From Primorskyibacter sedentarius (GTDB taxonomy: Bacteria > Pseudomonadota > Alphaproteobacteria > Rhodobacterales > Rhodobacteraceae): a stretch of DNA of 64,000 nucleotides. Positions within the stretch are counted from its first letter, which is position 1; each line of letters opens with the position of its first letter. A model generated the notes under the pieces. The model did not search any database and was not told where the DNA came from. It saw only the letters and a program-made list of their open reading frames with translations. This document shows positions 47,838-56,676 of this stretch, one piece after another. The position numbers and the translations under genes were made by a program. Location of the stretch: positions 28,666-92,665 of the forward strand of contig NZ_SLZU01000016.1 in assembly GCF_004342065.1 (NCBI RefSeq), in the 5' to 3' direction.

Positions 47838-48914
47838 TCATCCCGGCGTCACGCCAGAGAGGCTCCAGTCTTGGACCGTCGCCTCAATCCGGGCTGCTGC
47901 GTCGTCAAGCGCTGCGCTATCGAGGGACGCCATCGCGACCTCTGCCAATACCAGCGGGTTGATGGCTCTGCGCGACTTGGCATAGGCGGGATCGTAATGC
48001 TGTTCCATCAGCGCGCGCGTCAGTGCCAGCCTGTCCCCGACGTCGATCATGCTGAACCAGCTCTCGACAGTCTCGCGCCCGCGAAAGGTCTTCAGCGGCG
48101 CCAACCGCTCACGCAACCGGCTGGTGTTGGATAGGATATCGTCATAGGCGCGGTCCAGATAGGCTGCGCGGGCTTCAATCGGTGCGGTTACTTCGATCCA
48201 AGGCGCTGCGCGCATCATGGCCCAAAGGCTTGGCGGCACCAGTCGCTCGCCGACCTTGCTCGACTCCGCCTCGATCACCACCGGTCGGCCCGGGTCAAAG
48301 CCCGAAAGGACCTGTGCGATACGGGTCTCGAACCCCTTTTGGCTGGGCTGCGGAGCTGCCATTTCACCTAGAAGGGAGCCGCGATGCTGTGCGAGCCCCT
48401 CAAGGTCGAGCACTTGCACCCCGCGCCCCTCAAGCCGGTGCAGCAATTCCGTCTTGGCAGTGCCGGTAAATCCGCCCAGCAGCACCGCAGGGAAGGGCAG
48501 CGGATCGATGTGCAGCATCTGGTTCACCGCCCTGCGATAGCTGCGATACCCGCCATCCACGGTTTCCGCCTGCCAGCCGATCTGCCGCAGCATCCAGGCG
48601 AAAGAACCTGATCTCTGCCCGCCGCGCCAGCAATAGACGAGCGGCCGCCAATCGCGGCCCCGGTCTGCCAGTGGCCCCTCGATGTGGTGCGCCGCATTCC
48701 TGAAGACCAGCGCAGCCCCGACCCTGCGGGCCCGAAAGCGGCTCTCTTGCACATAGATCGTGCCAACCCGCGCGCGCTCTTCGTTATCAAGCACGGGAAG
48801 GTTGATCGCGCCCGGCACGTGGTCCTCGGCAAACTCTGCCGGGCTGCGCACATCGATCACGTCATCGAACCCGTGCCGGAGAAATGCTGAAATATCATGG
48901 AACTGTTGCGTCAT
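47838..48914 (-). CDS. mnmH: tRNA 2-selenouridine synthase
   Basis: Converts 2-thiouridine to 2-selenouridine at tRNA wobble U34 using selenophosphate. 358 residues: an N-terminal rhodanese domain with active cysteine in VYCWRGGQRSGSFAWML (about residues 94-110) and a P-loop domain with GGFTGTAKTELLHRL (about 143-157). The start codon is uncertain: ATG 48914 begins the conserved part, with in-frame ATGs at 48923 and 48926. It is convergent with selD (7-bp gap); the pair forms a selenium-tRNA module. Confidence 0.94.
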   Translation of the reverse strand: MTQQFHDISAFLRHGFDDVIDVRSPAEFAEDHVPGAINLPVLDNEERARVGTIYVQESRFRARRVGAALVFRNAAHHIEGPLADRGRDWRPLVYCWRGGQRSGSFAWMLRQIGWQAETVDGGYRSYRRAVNQMLHIDPLPFPAVLLGGFTGTAKTELLHRLEGRGVQVLDLEGLAQHRGSLLGEMAAPQPSQKGFETRIAQVLSGFDPGRPVVIEAESSKVGERLVPPSLWAMMRAAPWIEVTAPIEARAAYLDRAYDDILSNTSRLRERLAPLKTFRGRETVESWFSMIDVGDRLALTRALMEQHYDPAYAKSRRAINPLVLAEVAMASLDSAALDDAAARIEATVQDWSLSGVTPG

Positions 48915-49107
48915 AGTCGGCATCATATCGAGATGCCACGCCACTGAAAGGCCGAAGTTTCCTGAGAACATAGCACCGTTTCGGGCAACAACAGGCACCT
49001 TCCCAAGCGGCATTGTCATTAGAGCCCGTTTTTTCGCGCTTCCCCTCTGGACACGCCTGTTTCACAGGTCTAGAAGGCGTGCACCCGAACGTCGAGACGT
49101 TCCCCAT

Positions 49108-49182
49108 GCCCGGGTAGCTCAGGGGTAGAGCAGTGGATTGAAAATCCTCGTGTCGGTGGTTCGATTCCGCCCCCGGGCACCA
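49108..49182 (+). tRNA. tRNA-Phe (GAA)
   Basis: A 75-nt gene including encoded CCA. It has a GCCCGGG acceptor arm, D-arm GCTC/GAGC, and anticodon loop TTGAAAA giving GAA. The T-arm is GGTGG-TTCGATT-CCGCC and the 3' strand CCCGGGC plus A and CCA. The anticodon stem has one T-T mismatch. The 3' half from the anticodon loop onward is duplicated at 63816, marking an integration site. The tRNA itself is intact. Confidence 0.97.
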
Positions 49183-49183
49183 T
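49137..49183 (+). repeat. Attachment site, left copy (within tRNA-Phe)
   Basis: 47 bp from the anticodon loop to one base past CCA (ATTGAAAATCCTCG ... GGGCACCAT). It is identical to 63816-63862. tRNA 3' ends are standard targets of P4-type integrases; the element carries one. Confidence 0.95.
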
Positions 49184-49250
49184 TTAAACTTAATGAAAAC
49201 AAAAGATTGCGACGTTCGTGTGATAGCGTATCGTTGGCTTGGTTTGCTGT

Positions 49251-49268
49251 GGGTATCATTGGGGTAGC
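49251..49268 (+). repeat. Possible integrase arm-type site, left end
   Basis: GGGTATCATTGGGGTAGC, 68 bp inside the left attachment repeat, matches 16 of 18 bases with 63666-63683 at the other end in the same orientation. It contains two GGGTA units, as expected of arm sites bound by the Arm-DNA-binding domain of P4-type integrases. Confidence 0.5.
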
Positions 49269-49475
49269 GTTTCGTATGCCGATTTCCGTTGATGCTAGGC
49301 GATGCGCCATCCGCTCAGGCTCGTTGTCTGTTCGCGATGGCCAGTAGCGCGCAGAAACGATGGCTTGAAGTGTGATAATCTCCATGCGGTACCCGACAAG
49401 GCACCCTTTCCAGTTGAAAACGTCTGCTGTGCATGGGACTAATCCAAGAATTGAAAGCTCACCGAGGCAACATCC

Positions 49476-51485
49476 GTGCAGCAAATAGAAGTTAAAGTTG
49501 AAAACGATCATATTCAGCGGATTACCACCGCAAAACCGCTTGCCGCCATTTCAGAACTCATTTGGAATGCCTATGATGCCGATGCGCGCGAAGTAAAAGT
49601 TGAACTCGAAGAGGGGCAACTTACCAAGCTAGGCTTAATCCGAATTGTCGATGACGGGACGGGAATTCCTGCAGACGAAGTAGAAACGTTCTTCCAGTCG
49701 CTAGGCGGCTCGTGGAAAAAACGCGCGGTCAAGACCAGTAGTGGCCGATCGATCCACGGTGAAAAGGGTCAGGGCCGCTTCAAAGCATTTGCTCTCGGTG
49801 AGCGAGTGACTTGGATATCGCACAATGCGGGAAAGAAATTCTCGATTAGCGGCGACAAGTCGAACTTAAAACGGTTCTCGATTTCCGAAACTGTACCAGC
49901 AACAAACTCAGGCTGCACTGTCGAGATTAAGAATGTTGTTCGCGATTTTGAGATTTGGACCGAAGACGGTTTCGCTGAGCAGGTGCGCGATGTATTCGCA
50001 CTTCAACTCTTTGACGACCCCAGTTTTCGTATCATCTATGACGGTGAGGATATCGACGCACGGGAAGCCATCAGAGATGTGACACCCTATGAGGTAACTG
50101 CGATCACCGAAGACGGTCACGAATGCAAGGCGACATTAGAAGTCATCGAATGGAAGAGAAAAGTTGAACGGAAACTAATGCTTTGTCTTCCCGGCCGCTT
50201 TAGTTTCAATGAAATTGCTCCGGGCATTCATGCGCGTGGTTTCGACTTCACTGCCTATTTGACTGCCGACCATTTCCAATCACTCGCAGACGACAACACC
50301 GAAGGGCTGGTTGAACTCGACCCGCCGTCAATGGCACTCGTAGAGGCATCGAAAGCGAAGTTGCGGGAACACTTCCGCGAACGGGAAGCAGAGCGCTCCC
50401 GTGGCAAGATTCACGAATGGAAGGAAGATAAAATCTATCCCTACGAGGGTAAGCCTTCTGATCACATCGAGATGAATGAGCGACAGGTCTTCGATGTCGT
50501 CGCTCTGAATCTGGCCGACTACAGCCCTGACTTCGAGAAGGCTCCATCGAAACAGCAGAAATTAATCCTTCAGCTCGTCAAAGCAGCAATTGAGTCCGGC
50601 CCCGGCGCTCTGCCAGCTATTCTTGAAAGTGTCGTCGATCTTCCAAAGGCCAAGCAAGAGGAACTAGCTGAGCTTCTCCGGAAAACTTCGCTGACTTCCA
50701 TCATCAATGCAGCGAAGAGTGTAACTGATCGCCTCGAGTTTTTGCGCGCCCTACAAATTCTGGTGTTTGAGCCAAACTCCAAACGCCAATTGCTCGAACG
50801 CTCCCAACTTCACCGTATCATTGCCCAAGAGACGTGGATTTTCGGCGAGCAGTTTAACCTATTGAACGACGACGAAGATTTGTCGGCTGTTCTACGCAGT
50901 CATCTCAAGTTGCTTGGGAGCGATAACGACGATAGCACCCCACGAGATTCGCTTGCGCCGAAAGAGCCTGTCTTAGACGCAAACGGAAAAGCTGCAATCG
51001 TTGACCTGATGCTATCCTGCCGAGTTCCGACAGCGACCGACGAAGAACGCAAACATCTCGTTGTCGAACTGAAAAGGCCGAGCCAGAGCCTCAACGAAGA
51101 TGTGATCAACCAGATCAAGAAATATGCCAAGGCTGTCGCACTCGATGATCGATTTAAGCACTCAAGTGTCGAATGGGACTTTGTGGCCGTTGCTAACCGT
51201 TTCACTAACGACGCCGAGCTTGAAGCGCGACAATCCGGCAAGCCACGCGGCTTGGTGCTCGAACTTGATGATCCAATCAAAATCCGTGTTTGGGCAAAGA
51301 CTTGGGGTGAGATCATCCAAGAAGCAGAAGGACGGCTGACCTTTTACAAACGTCGCCTTGAGTATCAGGCCAACGACAAGGAGGCGCTTCGATACCTGCG
51401 CACAATTAACGTCGACTACCTCAGCGACGAAGTCAAAGAACGCATTTCGACAATGGATTCGGAAGAAGAAGTCGCTGCAGAATGA
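49476..51485 (+). CDS. GHKL ATPase fused to PD-(D/E)XK nuclease-like domain
   Basis: A 669-residue protein. Residues 1-~200 are a GHKL (Hsp90/MutL/MORC-type) ATPase: N-box ISELIWNAYDADAREVKVEL (Glu27, Asn31), RIVDDGTGI (Asp59-Asp60) and the lid GEKGQGRFKAFALG. The middle is an S5-like and helical region. Residues ~500-600 hold a nuclease pattern: IVDLMLS (Asp510), HLVVELKRPS (Glu531, Lys533) and QIKKYAKAV (Gln546). GHKL ATPases of this kind occur with restriction-type enzymes, so a defence role is inferred. GTG 49476 follows GAGG. First gene of the element and convergent with the next. Confidence 0.78.
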   Translation: MQQIEVKVENDHIQRITTAKPLAAISELIWNAYDADAREVKVELEEGQLTKLGLIRIVDDGTGIPADEVETFFQSLGGSWKKRAVKTSSGRSIHGEKGQGRFKAFALGERVTWISHNAGKKFSISGDKSNLKRFSISETVPATNSGCTVEIKNVVRDFEIWTEDGFAEQVRDVFALQLFDDPSFRIIYDGEDIDAREAIRDVTPYEVTAITEDGHECKATLEVIEWKRKVERKLMLCLPGRFSFNEIAPGIHARGFDFTAYLTADHFQSLADDNTEGLVELDPPSMALVEASKAKLREHFREREAERSRGKIHEWKEDKIYPYEGKPSDHIEMNERQVFDVVALNLADYSPDFEKAPSKQQKLILQLVKAAIESGPGALPAILESVVDLPKAKQEELAELLRKTSLTSIINAAKSVTDRLEFLRALQILVFEPNSKRQLLERSQLHRIIAQETWIFGEQFNLLNDDEDLSAVLRSHLKLLGSDNDDSTPRDSLAPKEPVLDANGKAAIVDLMLSCRVPTATDEERKHLVVELKRPSQSLNEDVINQIKKYAKAVALDDRFKHSSVEWDFVAVANRFTNDAELEARQSGKPRGLVLELDDPIKIRVWAKTWGEIIQEAEGRLTFYKRRLEYQANDKEALRYLRTINVDYLSDEVKERISTMDSEEEVAAE

Positions 51486-51504
51486 TTGCTGATAGTATCG
51501 GCTA

Positions 51505-52299
51505 CTAACTGTACCACGAAGTGTCATCAAAACGATGGCCGATGAGAGCTAGCTTAGCGGGCTTATCGATCGGTGCCTCAAACCTTAGCCAAAACGGAAA
51601 ATCGTGTTGAACTTCTGCGGCGTCATGTTTGGAGCCATAGTGTAAGGTCACATGCGCGACACCTGAAAATCGAACGACTAGAGATTCCGACAACAGCGCT
51701 TCGACTTCAATTTCTGCGTCATCGATCCAAGGGTCAATTTCGTATCCTTTTCCAGCAAGAATATCGATGTCGTCGAAGGTACGTTCTATCAGAGCATCCG
51801 ACATTGCGCGGTACACGTCATCCACCAAAGCGTTTTTGACGGCATTTCGTCCGTGGTAAAAAGACTCCAAAAGCCCATCGAGTGCAGTAACGGCTTCATC
51901 GATAAACGCCTGTATAGTTTTGTCATCACTTACAAGCGTTGCGGGCCGCACATGCGTCGCTTTGTTCAGGACCTCGATCGAGCGGATTGCGGCTTTGTGC
52001 AAATCCTCGACATCGAGTCCTAGCTGTTCCACGAACGCGTCGGATAATCCGCCTTGGGTAGAGTAGATGGCTTTTTGGCGGCGCGTTACCGTTCTCGTGT
52101 TTGGGTCTTGCTTGAACCATGAGCATGCGCGAACGGCTTCATCTGGCGCGTTTGAATGCAAGATATGGCCAAACAGCTCCCGCAACCCCGCTGCTGCAAG
52201 GTGCAACCGAACCGGATTACTGCTATCATTCGCAACCATAAGGCTGCCGGAGAGCAGATTTCGGGAAAACTGATCTGGAAGGCGATCCTCGATTGCCAC
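51505..52299 (-). CDS. Unknown protein convergent with the GHKL-nuclease gene
   Basis: A 264-residue soluble protein starting at GTG 52299 (M-A-I-E-D-R-L-P), with an excellent AAGGAAATCTA upstream. The N-terminal half is helical (NPVRLHLAAAGLRELFGHIL) with HVRPATL midway. The C-terminal ~80 residues are beta-rich, ending in FPFWLRFEAPIDKPAKLALI then DTSWYS. The C-terminal half weakly recalls the predicted pPIWI-associating nuclease families, but I cannot confirm this. It ends 19 bp from the GHKL-nuclease stop. Confidence 0.72.
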   Translation of the reverse strand: MAIEDRLPDQFSRNLLSGSLMVANDSSNPVRLHLAAAGLRELFGHILHSNAPDEAVRACSWFKQDPNTRTVTRRQKAIYSTQGGLSDAFVEQLGLDVEDLHKAAIRSIEVLNKATHVRPATLVSDDKTIQAFIDEAVTALDGLLESFYHGRNAVKNALVDDVYRAMSDALIERTFDDIDILAGKGYEIDPWIDDAEIEVEALLSESLVVRFSGVAHVTLHYGSKHDAAEVQHDFPFWLRFEAPIDKPAKLALIGHRFDDTSWYS

Positions 52300-52588
52300 T
52301 AGATTTCCTTGTAAATAAATGGGGAGGTTGGCAATAAATGATGCCGAACCTTTAAAAGGTGCAATGATTTGAGGTTTTTATTGCAGAAAAGAGGCTGGCG
52401 ATCCAGATTACTTCTAGTCGCTTGATATTTCGCAGACCCAACATCGAACAATGCGCATATTGAGGAAAATTTGCGTTCAGTGCGGCATGACCTGGCACCT
52501 CCTCGCGCCCATTCTTTCAGACTGCGGAGCACAACTAAAGCGAAGCGTCTATCAAAGGATCTTCCGTTGAAGAACATAACAGGAGCTT

Positions 52589-53662
52589 TCAAGGCGGTCC
52601 CATGAGCTTAGTAGCAAAGTAGTCGATCAGCTCACCCGTTTGAGTACCCTGCCGAAACCTTCGCTGTTCTTCAAAATCGATAGACGGCAGCATGTGGATG
52701 AATTGTTCGTCGGCGTACAGTGCCAGTAGCTTCTCTGGGTCGAGGCCACCCGTTCGCAATCCTGCCAGATTGTTCCCAGCTTCGATAGCAGCTCCAATCA
52801 TTACGTCTGCAAGCTGCACCGCTGAGCTTTGCTTTGAATCCACTTGGCTAACGCTTGAAAGATTTAAAGGGAAGCTAAGTGTCGTGATCTCGGTCGAACG
52901 GAAACGCGCAGTGTCGGTGTGGTCGATAAACCGCTGGATAAGTTCGTTGTAGGTCGCGAGGTTCTTGGATTGGTCATGCTCTACCTGATAAGGGCCATCT
53001 GCCATCACTTCCATGCGGGTGATAAGCGACTGCAGAACGATTATTGCAACATCGGTACTTAGTCCCGGGGTTGCAATCGCGTTCAGGCACTCAGGTGCGG
53101 CGTACTTTGCAAGTGGCCCAAGAGCTTCCGGGATTTGCTCCCAGTTCGTCGCTTGCGCGGCTGCAACCAATCCGTTCAGTGATTCAACTGTTTTCTCTTT
53201 CATCGCATTTTGAAAGGAAACCATAAGCGCCATGAACTGTGGCTTACCTAGTATCGCTGGCCCAGCCATGTGCAGCATTGAGGCCATCGCATAGTTCTGG
53301 CCATCAGCGTAAAAGTCAATATTGCGCTGATAATAGTAGGGCTCCACAGCGTAATCGACGAACATGAGTGTCAGCATGAACCGCTTGTCACAGACGTAGG
53401 TCACACATTTGAAATCGGTGAGAAGGTCGCGCATTAGCCCTAGCAGACGGGGGTGGTTGTTTGCTCGCTTAGACAGCGCACGATACTTGAGTTCAGGCGC
53501 TTTCAGCTTCGGAAAATGCTGCTTGATCAATCGCTCGGCGTCGTCCTCGCTGATAGCAATTGCCGCCGCTCCTTGAAAACGCTGATCAGCGTTGAGCAAG
53601 TCGAACCCTGTGTAGCCGCTCTCGTCGATCCGAAAGCATTCCATCGCTAAGTCATCTGTCAT
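52589..53662 (-). CDS. DUF3800 domain protein
   Basis: A 357-residue protein starting MTDDLAMECF, then RIDESGYTG (the DESG motif). Near the C-terminus SKQSSAVQLADVMIGA supplies the D...QxAD motif of DUF3800, a family with an RNase H-like fold often found in defence islands and mobile elements. The start at 53662 is chosen because upstream sequence looks non-coding. On its own transcription unit, with a 290-bp gap to the next gene in which only a TTG-started 97-codon frame is open. Confidence 0.78.
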   Translation of the reverse strand: MTDDLAMECFRIDESGYTGFDLLNADQRFQGAAAIAISEDDAERLIKQHFPKLKAPELKYRALSKRANNHPRLLGLMRDLLTDFKCVTYVCDKRFMLTLMFVDYAVEPYYYQRNIDFYADGQNYAMASMLHMAGPAILGKPQFMALMVSFQNAMKEKTVESLNGLVAAAQATNWEQIPEALGPLAKYAAPECLNAIATPGLSTDVAIIVLQSLITRMEVMADGPYQVEHDQSKNLATYNELIQRFIDHTDTARFRSTEITTLSFPLNLSSVSQVDSKQSSAVQLADVMIGAAIEAGNNLAGLRTGGLDPEKLLALYADEQFIHMLPSIDFEEQRRFRQGTQTGELIDYFATKLMGPP

Positions 53663-53765
53663 ACGCAGTACTTTATCAGATCGGTGCTTGCAGGACAGCG
53701 ACCAATTTTCAATTAGAAAGTGCCGCAAAAAACGGTCCCGTCAAAATACAGTATTTATTCTATGC

Positions 53766-53966
53766 CTATTTCTTCAAAACGTTCCGTGCTTCCTTCTCGG
53801 CGGCTGACCCCTTCACCCATTGCCACGGGGTGCGCGGCTTCCTTGCCTTCGCCAATTCAGGGTTCGCCTTGGCGTCGCTGGCCGCAGCGCGCAGGCGTTC
53901 GCGAGCATCGCGCGGGTCAATCTTGAGTTCGTCGCAGATGGCCTTGAGCGTCACGATATCGGTCAT
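53766..53966 (-). CDS. Small basic helical protein of unknown function
   Basis: A 66-residue protein, MTDIVTLKAICDELKIDPRD start, ending TPWQWVKGSAAEKEARNVLK. TAGGAGATCGAA precedes the ATG. Helix-turn-helix-like N-terminus (TLKAICDELKIDPRDARERL), suggesting nucleic acid binding. Near-identical small proteins with the KPRxPWxWVKGSxAE pattern are widespread in proteobacteria, but I know of no function. Confidence 0.75.
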   Translation of the reverse strand: MTDIVTLKAICDELKIDPRDARERLRAAASDAKANPELAKARKPRTPWQWVKGSAAEKEARNVLKK

Positions 53967-54097
53967 TTCGATCTCCTAAGTTGCTGATGCAGATCGATAA
54001 GACGAGCCTAGCAGGCATGTCAGGGACAATCTTTGCCCTACGAATAGGTAGCTAGACCGTGGCTCAATATTTTGTTTCGGTGGATCCTAAGGCCCTC

Positions 54098-55269
54098 TTA
54101 AACAATGTCAGTTGCAACAGGACGAAACAACTCGATCTGCCCGAGAATATGACCGTCGGGCAAGTAACTGACACCGCTGTATCCTGTGGTCGTGCGCTCT
54201 GAACGGCGAAACTCCCTTAGAACCTCCGGCCCTTGACGTGATGTATCGACTAGGCGTCGGAAAACTTGCTCCTCGATGCCAAAAAAAGTCCCAGAAGTCT
54301 GATCGAGCCGGAAGGGGTTCTTAGGCTTCATGATTACCTTATCGTTGTCGAAATCATAAGGCAGTGTTCCGTTATGGTTAGAGGGAAAATAGCCACCGAT
54401 AAAACGAAGCCCTTTCATTGCCGGTAACAAGCACTCCCAAATGGTAATTGAGAAACCAAGTTCAGGACTAACGAGCGTACCCGTTTGAAGAGCCGCTGAA
54501 AGCACGGGTTGACGCAGCTTCGCAAGGCTAGGCGCGTAGTGCAATGATCGCACTGCGGTAGAAAAAGCGCCGCTTTCGTCAAAGAACCGGCGTTCACCCG
54601 GAGTCTGGGGGTCCTCGGCCGAAAGTTTCGTAAATATCTTGTCACTGTGCGTGTGAATCGCCCACCGCATGGCAACAATATACCCCTTTACGCTCATGGG
54701 GTCGCCCGATGAATCCAGCACACGAACGCGATCAATTGTTTGCGCCATTTTGCGAATTGCACCGTATTGAAACCTACTGAGGCGATAGAGCCCTTTGCCT
54801 CTGCTAGAGACACCTCTCCAGTGGAATCGACACAGAAGTAGTCGGGCGCGTCCCCTTCCTCGGTCGTGTCCTTTTCAACTGAAACACCGTGCGCCATAGC
54901 CAACGCGCCATGATCTCGAACGTCTTCGATGCGGGCCACATGACTGATGTCCAGATGCCTGTCGAGAAACCAGCGGCAGAAAGCTTCACCCAGTTCGTTG
55001 GAGTTGTTTTGCTTCTTAGTCTTATTTGCACCGAGACCATTGTGTTGAAAGCGAAACGGTGTAATCGGCTCCAAAAGTCGTACATGCTCGAAATGTGCCG
55101 GATCAGGATCGGGTGGTGCAATATCGAAACTCTGCAGATAATAATGATGGTAGAGGTCTGCAAGCTCGACTGTTACTTCGGGCACCGCGCTGCCGGGCTT
55201 TGCTGGGTCCTCAAGAGATGCCGGTACCGCAGGGAATTTATTGAGCGCTAGTTTCACCGATTTCTGCAT
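54098..55269 (-). pseudogene. PD-(D/E)XK nuclease-like gene with frameshift
   Basis: Two overlapping frames make one protein. The first (55269-54694, 191 codons) ends in GFNTVQFAKWRKQL then an unlikely tail. The second (54748-54098, 216 codons) continues DRVRVLDSSGDPMSVKGYIV. Restoring one base near 54735 joins them as WRKQ-F-DRVRVLDSSG, a natural sequence. The first part has a nuclease pattern DAPDYFCVDSTGEVSLAEAK (Asp143, Glu157, Lys159). The second ORF has no Shine-Dalgarno at its own ATG. Alternatives are two coupled genes or a sequencing error. Confidence 0.7.
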
Positions 55270-55688
55270 GTTTGCCTTTCTGTATCGCTTTGAGAGCTCA
55301 ATGCGACTTCTGGATCCTGATCAATACTCAAGTAGCACTCTATGCTGGCACTATTGCGATGTCATTCTCGGTTGCCTCTGCCATCTGGCATCTAGTCATG
55401 AGGTCGTAGCGGACCGGGAAGCAGCACCTGCAGTGTGTCTTTGAATGATTGCACGGTGACCTGTAACTAACCCCGAGGACGGAGAGCCTAGGGCGCGCGC
55501 GGCGGCGTTACATTGAGCCAGAAGGCATCGTTGTCGTGACGACGAAGTGTTGCGACGAAAGAGCCGCTGACGCCAATGCTGGCCCCTGTGTGCCGCGCAG
55601 ACATTCAATGACCTAGGATTTACCCTGACGCCCCTCACTGCTCGATCTTATTGCGCTTTTGCAGCCGCAACCAGCAAAGGAGACCACA
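55270..55688. other. Intergenic region without convincing gene
   Basis: About 420 bp between the nuclease-like pseudogene and a small membrane protein gene. Only short frames with poor composition are present on either strand. It would contain the promoters of both flanking genes. I see no RNA gene or strong inverted repeat. Confidence 0.5.
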
Positions 55689-55919
55689 ATGGTCATTCGG
55701 GCAACATGGAAGTTTAACGGGCAGGAAAAGGTCATTCTCAGCAACTGGCACAGGCTGTGGTGCCTACTGTTCGGTCCGCTGTACTACTTGTTCAAGGGGA
55801 TGTTCCTGTGGTCGATCTTGTCGCTGATCACAGCCAATGGCCTGTGGATTGGCTTCCCACTTTACAATCGCGCTATCGTCACGCGACACTTCCACAAGAA
55901 GGGTTGGGTTCAAGAATGA
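55689..55919 (+). CDS. Small membrane protein (DUF2628-like)
   Basis: A 76-residue protein. AAAGGAGACCACA precedes ATG 55689, making this the start. Segments NWHRLWCLLFGPLYYLFKGM and FLWSILSLITANGLWIGFPL form one or two membrane helices, and the C-terminus RHFHKKGWVQE faces the cytoplasm. The pattern 'W-x-x-x-x-FGPLYYL-x-KGM' recalls DUF2628-type small membrane proteins. Element cargo; function unknown. Confidence 0.65.
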   Translation: MVIRATWKFNGQEKVILSNWHRLWCLLFGPLYYLFKGMFLWSILSLITANGLWIGFPLYNRAIVTRHFHKKGWVQE

Positions 55920-56234
55920 TCCACGGAGCGTCCAACCATGTAGATTGCTACCCGAGTGAGACCCGATGGGCGGCACTGAAACCCAGCGCTATTGCGGACC
56001 GCATGAAAAGGTTCAGCAAATTGGCTCCGAGGCAACCCCGACAGTCTGATACATAGTCCTCGTGTCACCCGAGACGGGGCTGCTGGACACCCACGGAGGT
56101 GCTGACGCCGGAGGGGTGGGGGGAGGTGTTTTTTGTTAACGGCGCGTGTCTCGCGGGCAGACAAGTGGTCATGCATACTTCCGAGGTTTTCGGCCTCTAG
56201 CCGCTGCCTTGCACCACCCCCACTGGCCGTTGGG
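55920..56234. other. Intergenic region of the element
   Basis: About 315 bp with GC-rich purine stretches (GGAGGGGTGGGGGGAGG at about 56112-56128) followed by TTTTTTG. No credible gene on either strand. It could host a replication or packaging site for the element, but I found no clear iterons. Confidence 0.35.
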
Positions 56235-56531
56235 TCAGTTCACCTTGTTGCGCGGGATGACTTTCATGGGAAGTTTCCCTTTCTTCCGCATCTCCCGAAA
56301 CTGTTCGATGTGCCGCTGGATGGTCATCGCGTGTTTGAAGGCGAGATCGGTCGGCGTATAGGTTTCGAAACCGTGGATCGATGCGTAGACCCCGGTGACT
56401 TCAAGGAGAGCCTCGACGACATCGGTATTGGTGAGGACGATATCATCGCTCCCCTAGACTTTGCCGCAGTCCAGTATCGCATTGTTGATTTTGGACTTTA
56501 GGCGGTTTTGCATTTTGGCGTGATCTTCCAT
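56235..56531 (-). pseudogene. Small gene interrupted by an in-frame amber codon
   Basis: A 98-codon frame starting at ATG 56531 (MEDHAKMQNRLKSKINNAIL) with an ideal TGGAGAAATCAC before it. Codon 26 is TAG (56456-56454), and the same frame then continues with good coding character: DDIVLTNTDVVEALLEVTGV ... HGFETYTPTDLAFKHAM ... KLPMKVIPRNKVN, to TGA at 56235. It lies directly downstream of the replication gene on the same strand. Family unknown; probably a small element protein inactivated by a point mutation, or a suppressed stop. Confidence 0.75.
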
Positions 56532-56676
56532 GTGATTTCTCCATTTTTGTTTATAGCGAGCCTCGGCGCAGACGTGCATCTGGCGTCGAGCTGAACCGAC
56601 TTTCGGATGATCACTTGCTCAATAATCACATACGTGTGCGAATTCTGAGCAAGTGAATGATGTGTTGCCTGCGGCC

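Noticed and set aside
52299..52592. 97-codon minus-strand ORF between the DUF3800 gene and its neighbour
   Set aside because: Starts with TTG, no ribosome site, and composition is unlike the neighbouring proteins. Possible but unsupported.
55396..55638. 80-codon minus-strand ORF in the 55.3-55.7 kb gap
   Set aside because: Arg/Ser-rich composition, no ribosome site and no motif.
56133..56501. Plus-strand 122-codon ORF
   Set aside because: It mirrors the minus-strand frame with a good ribosome site (56531-56235, broken by TAG). Its own start has no Shine-Dalgarno and the first third is low-quality sequence.
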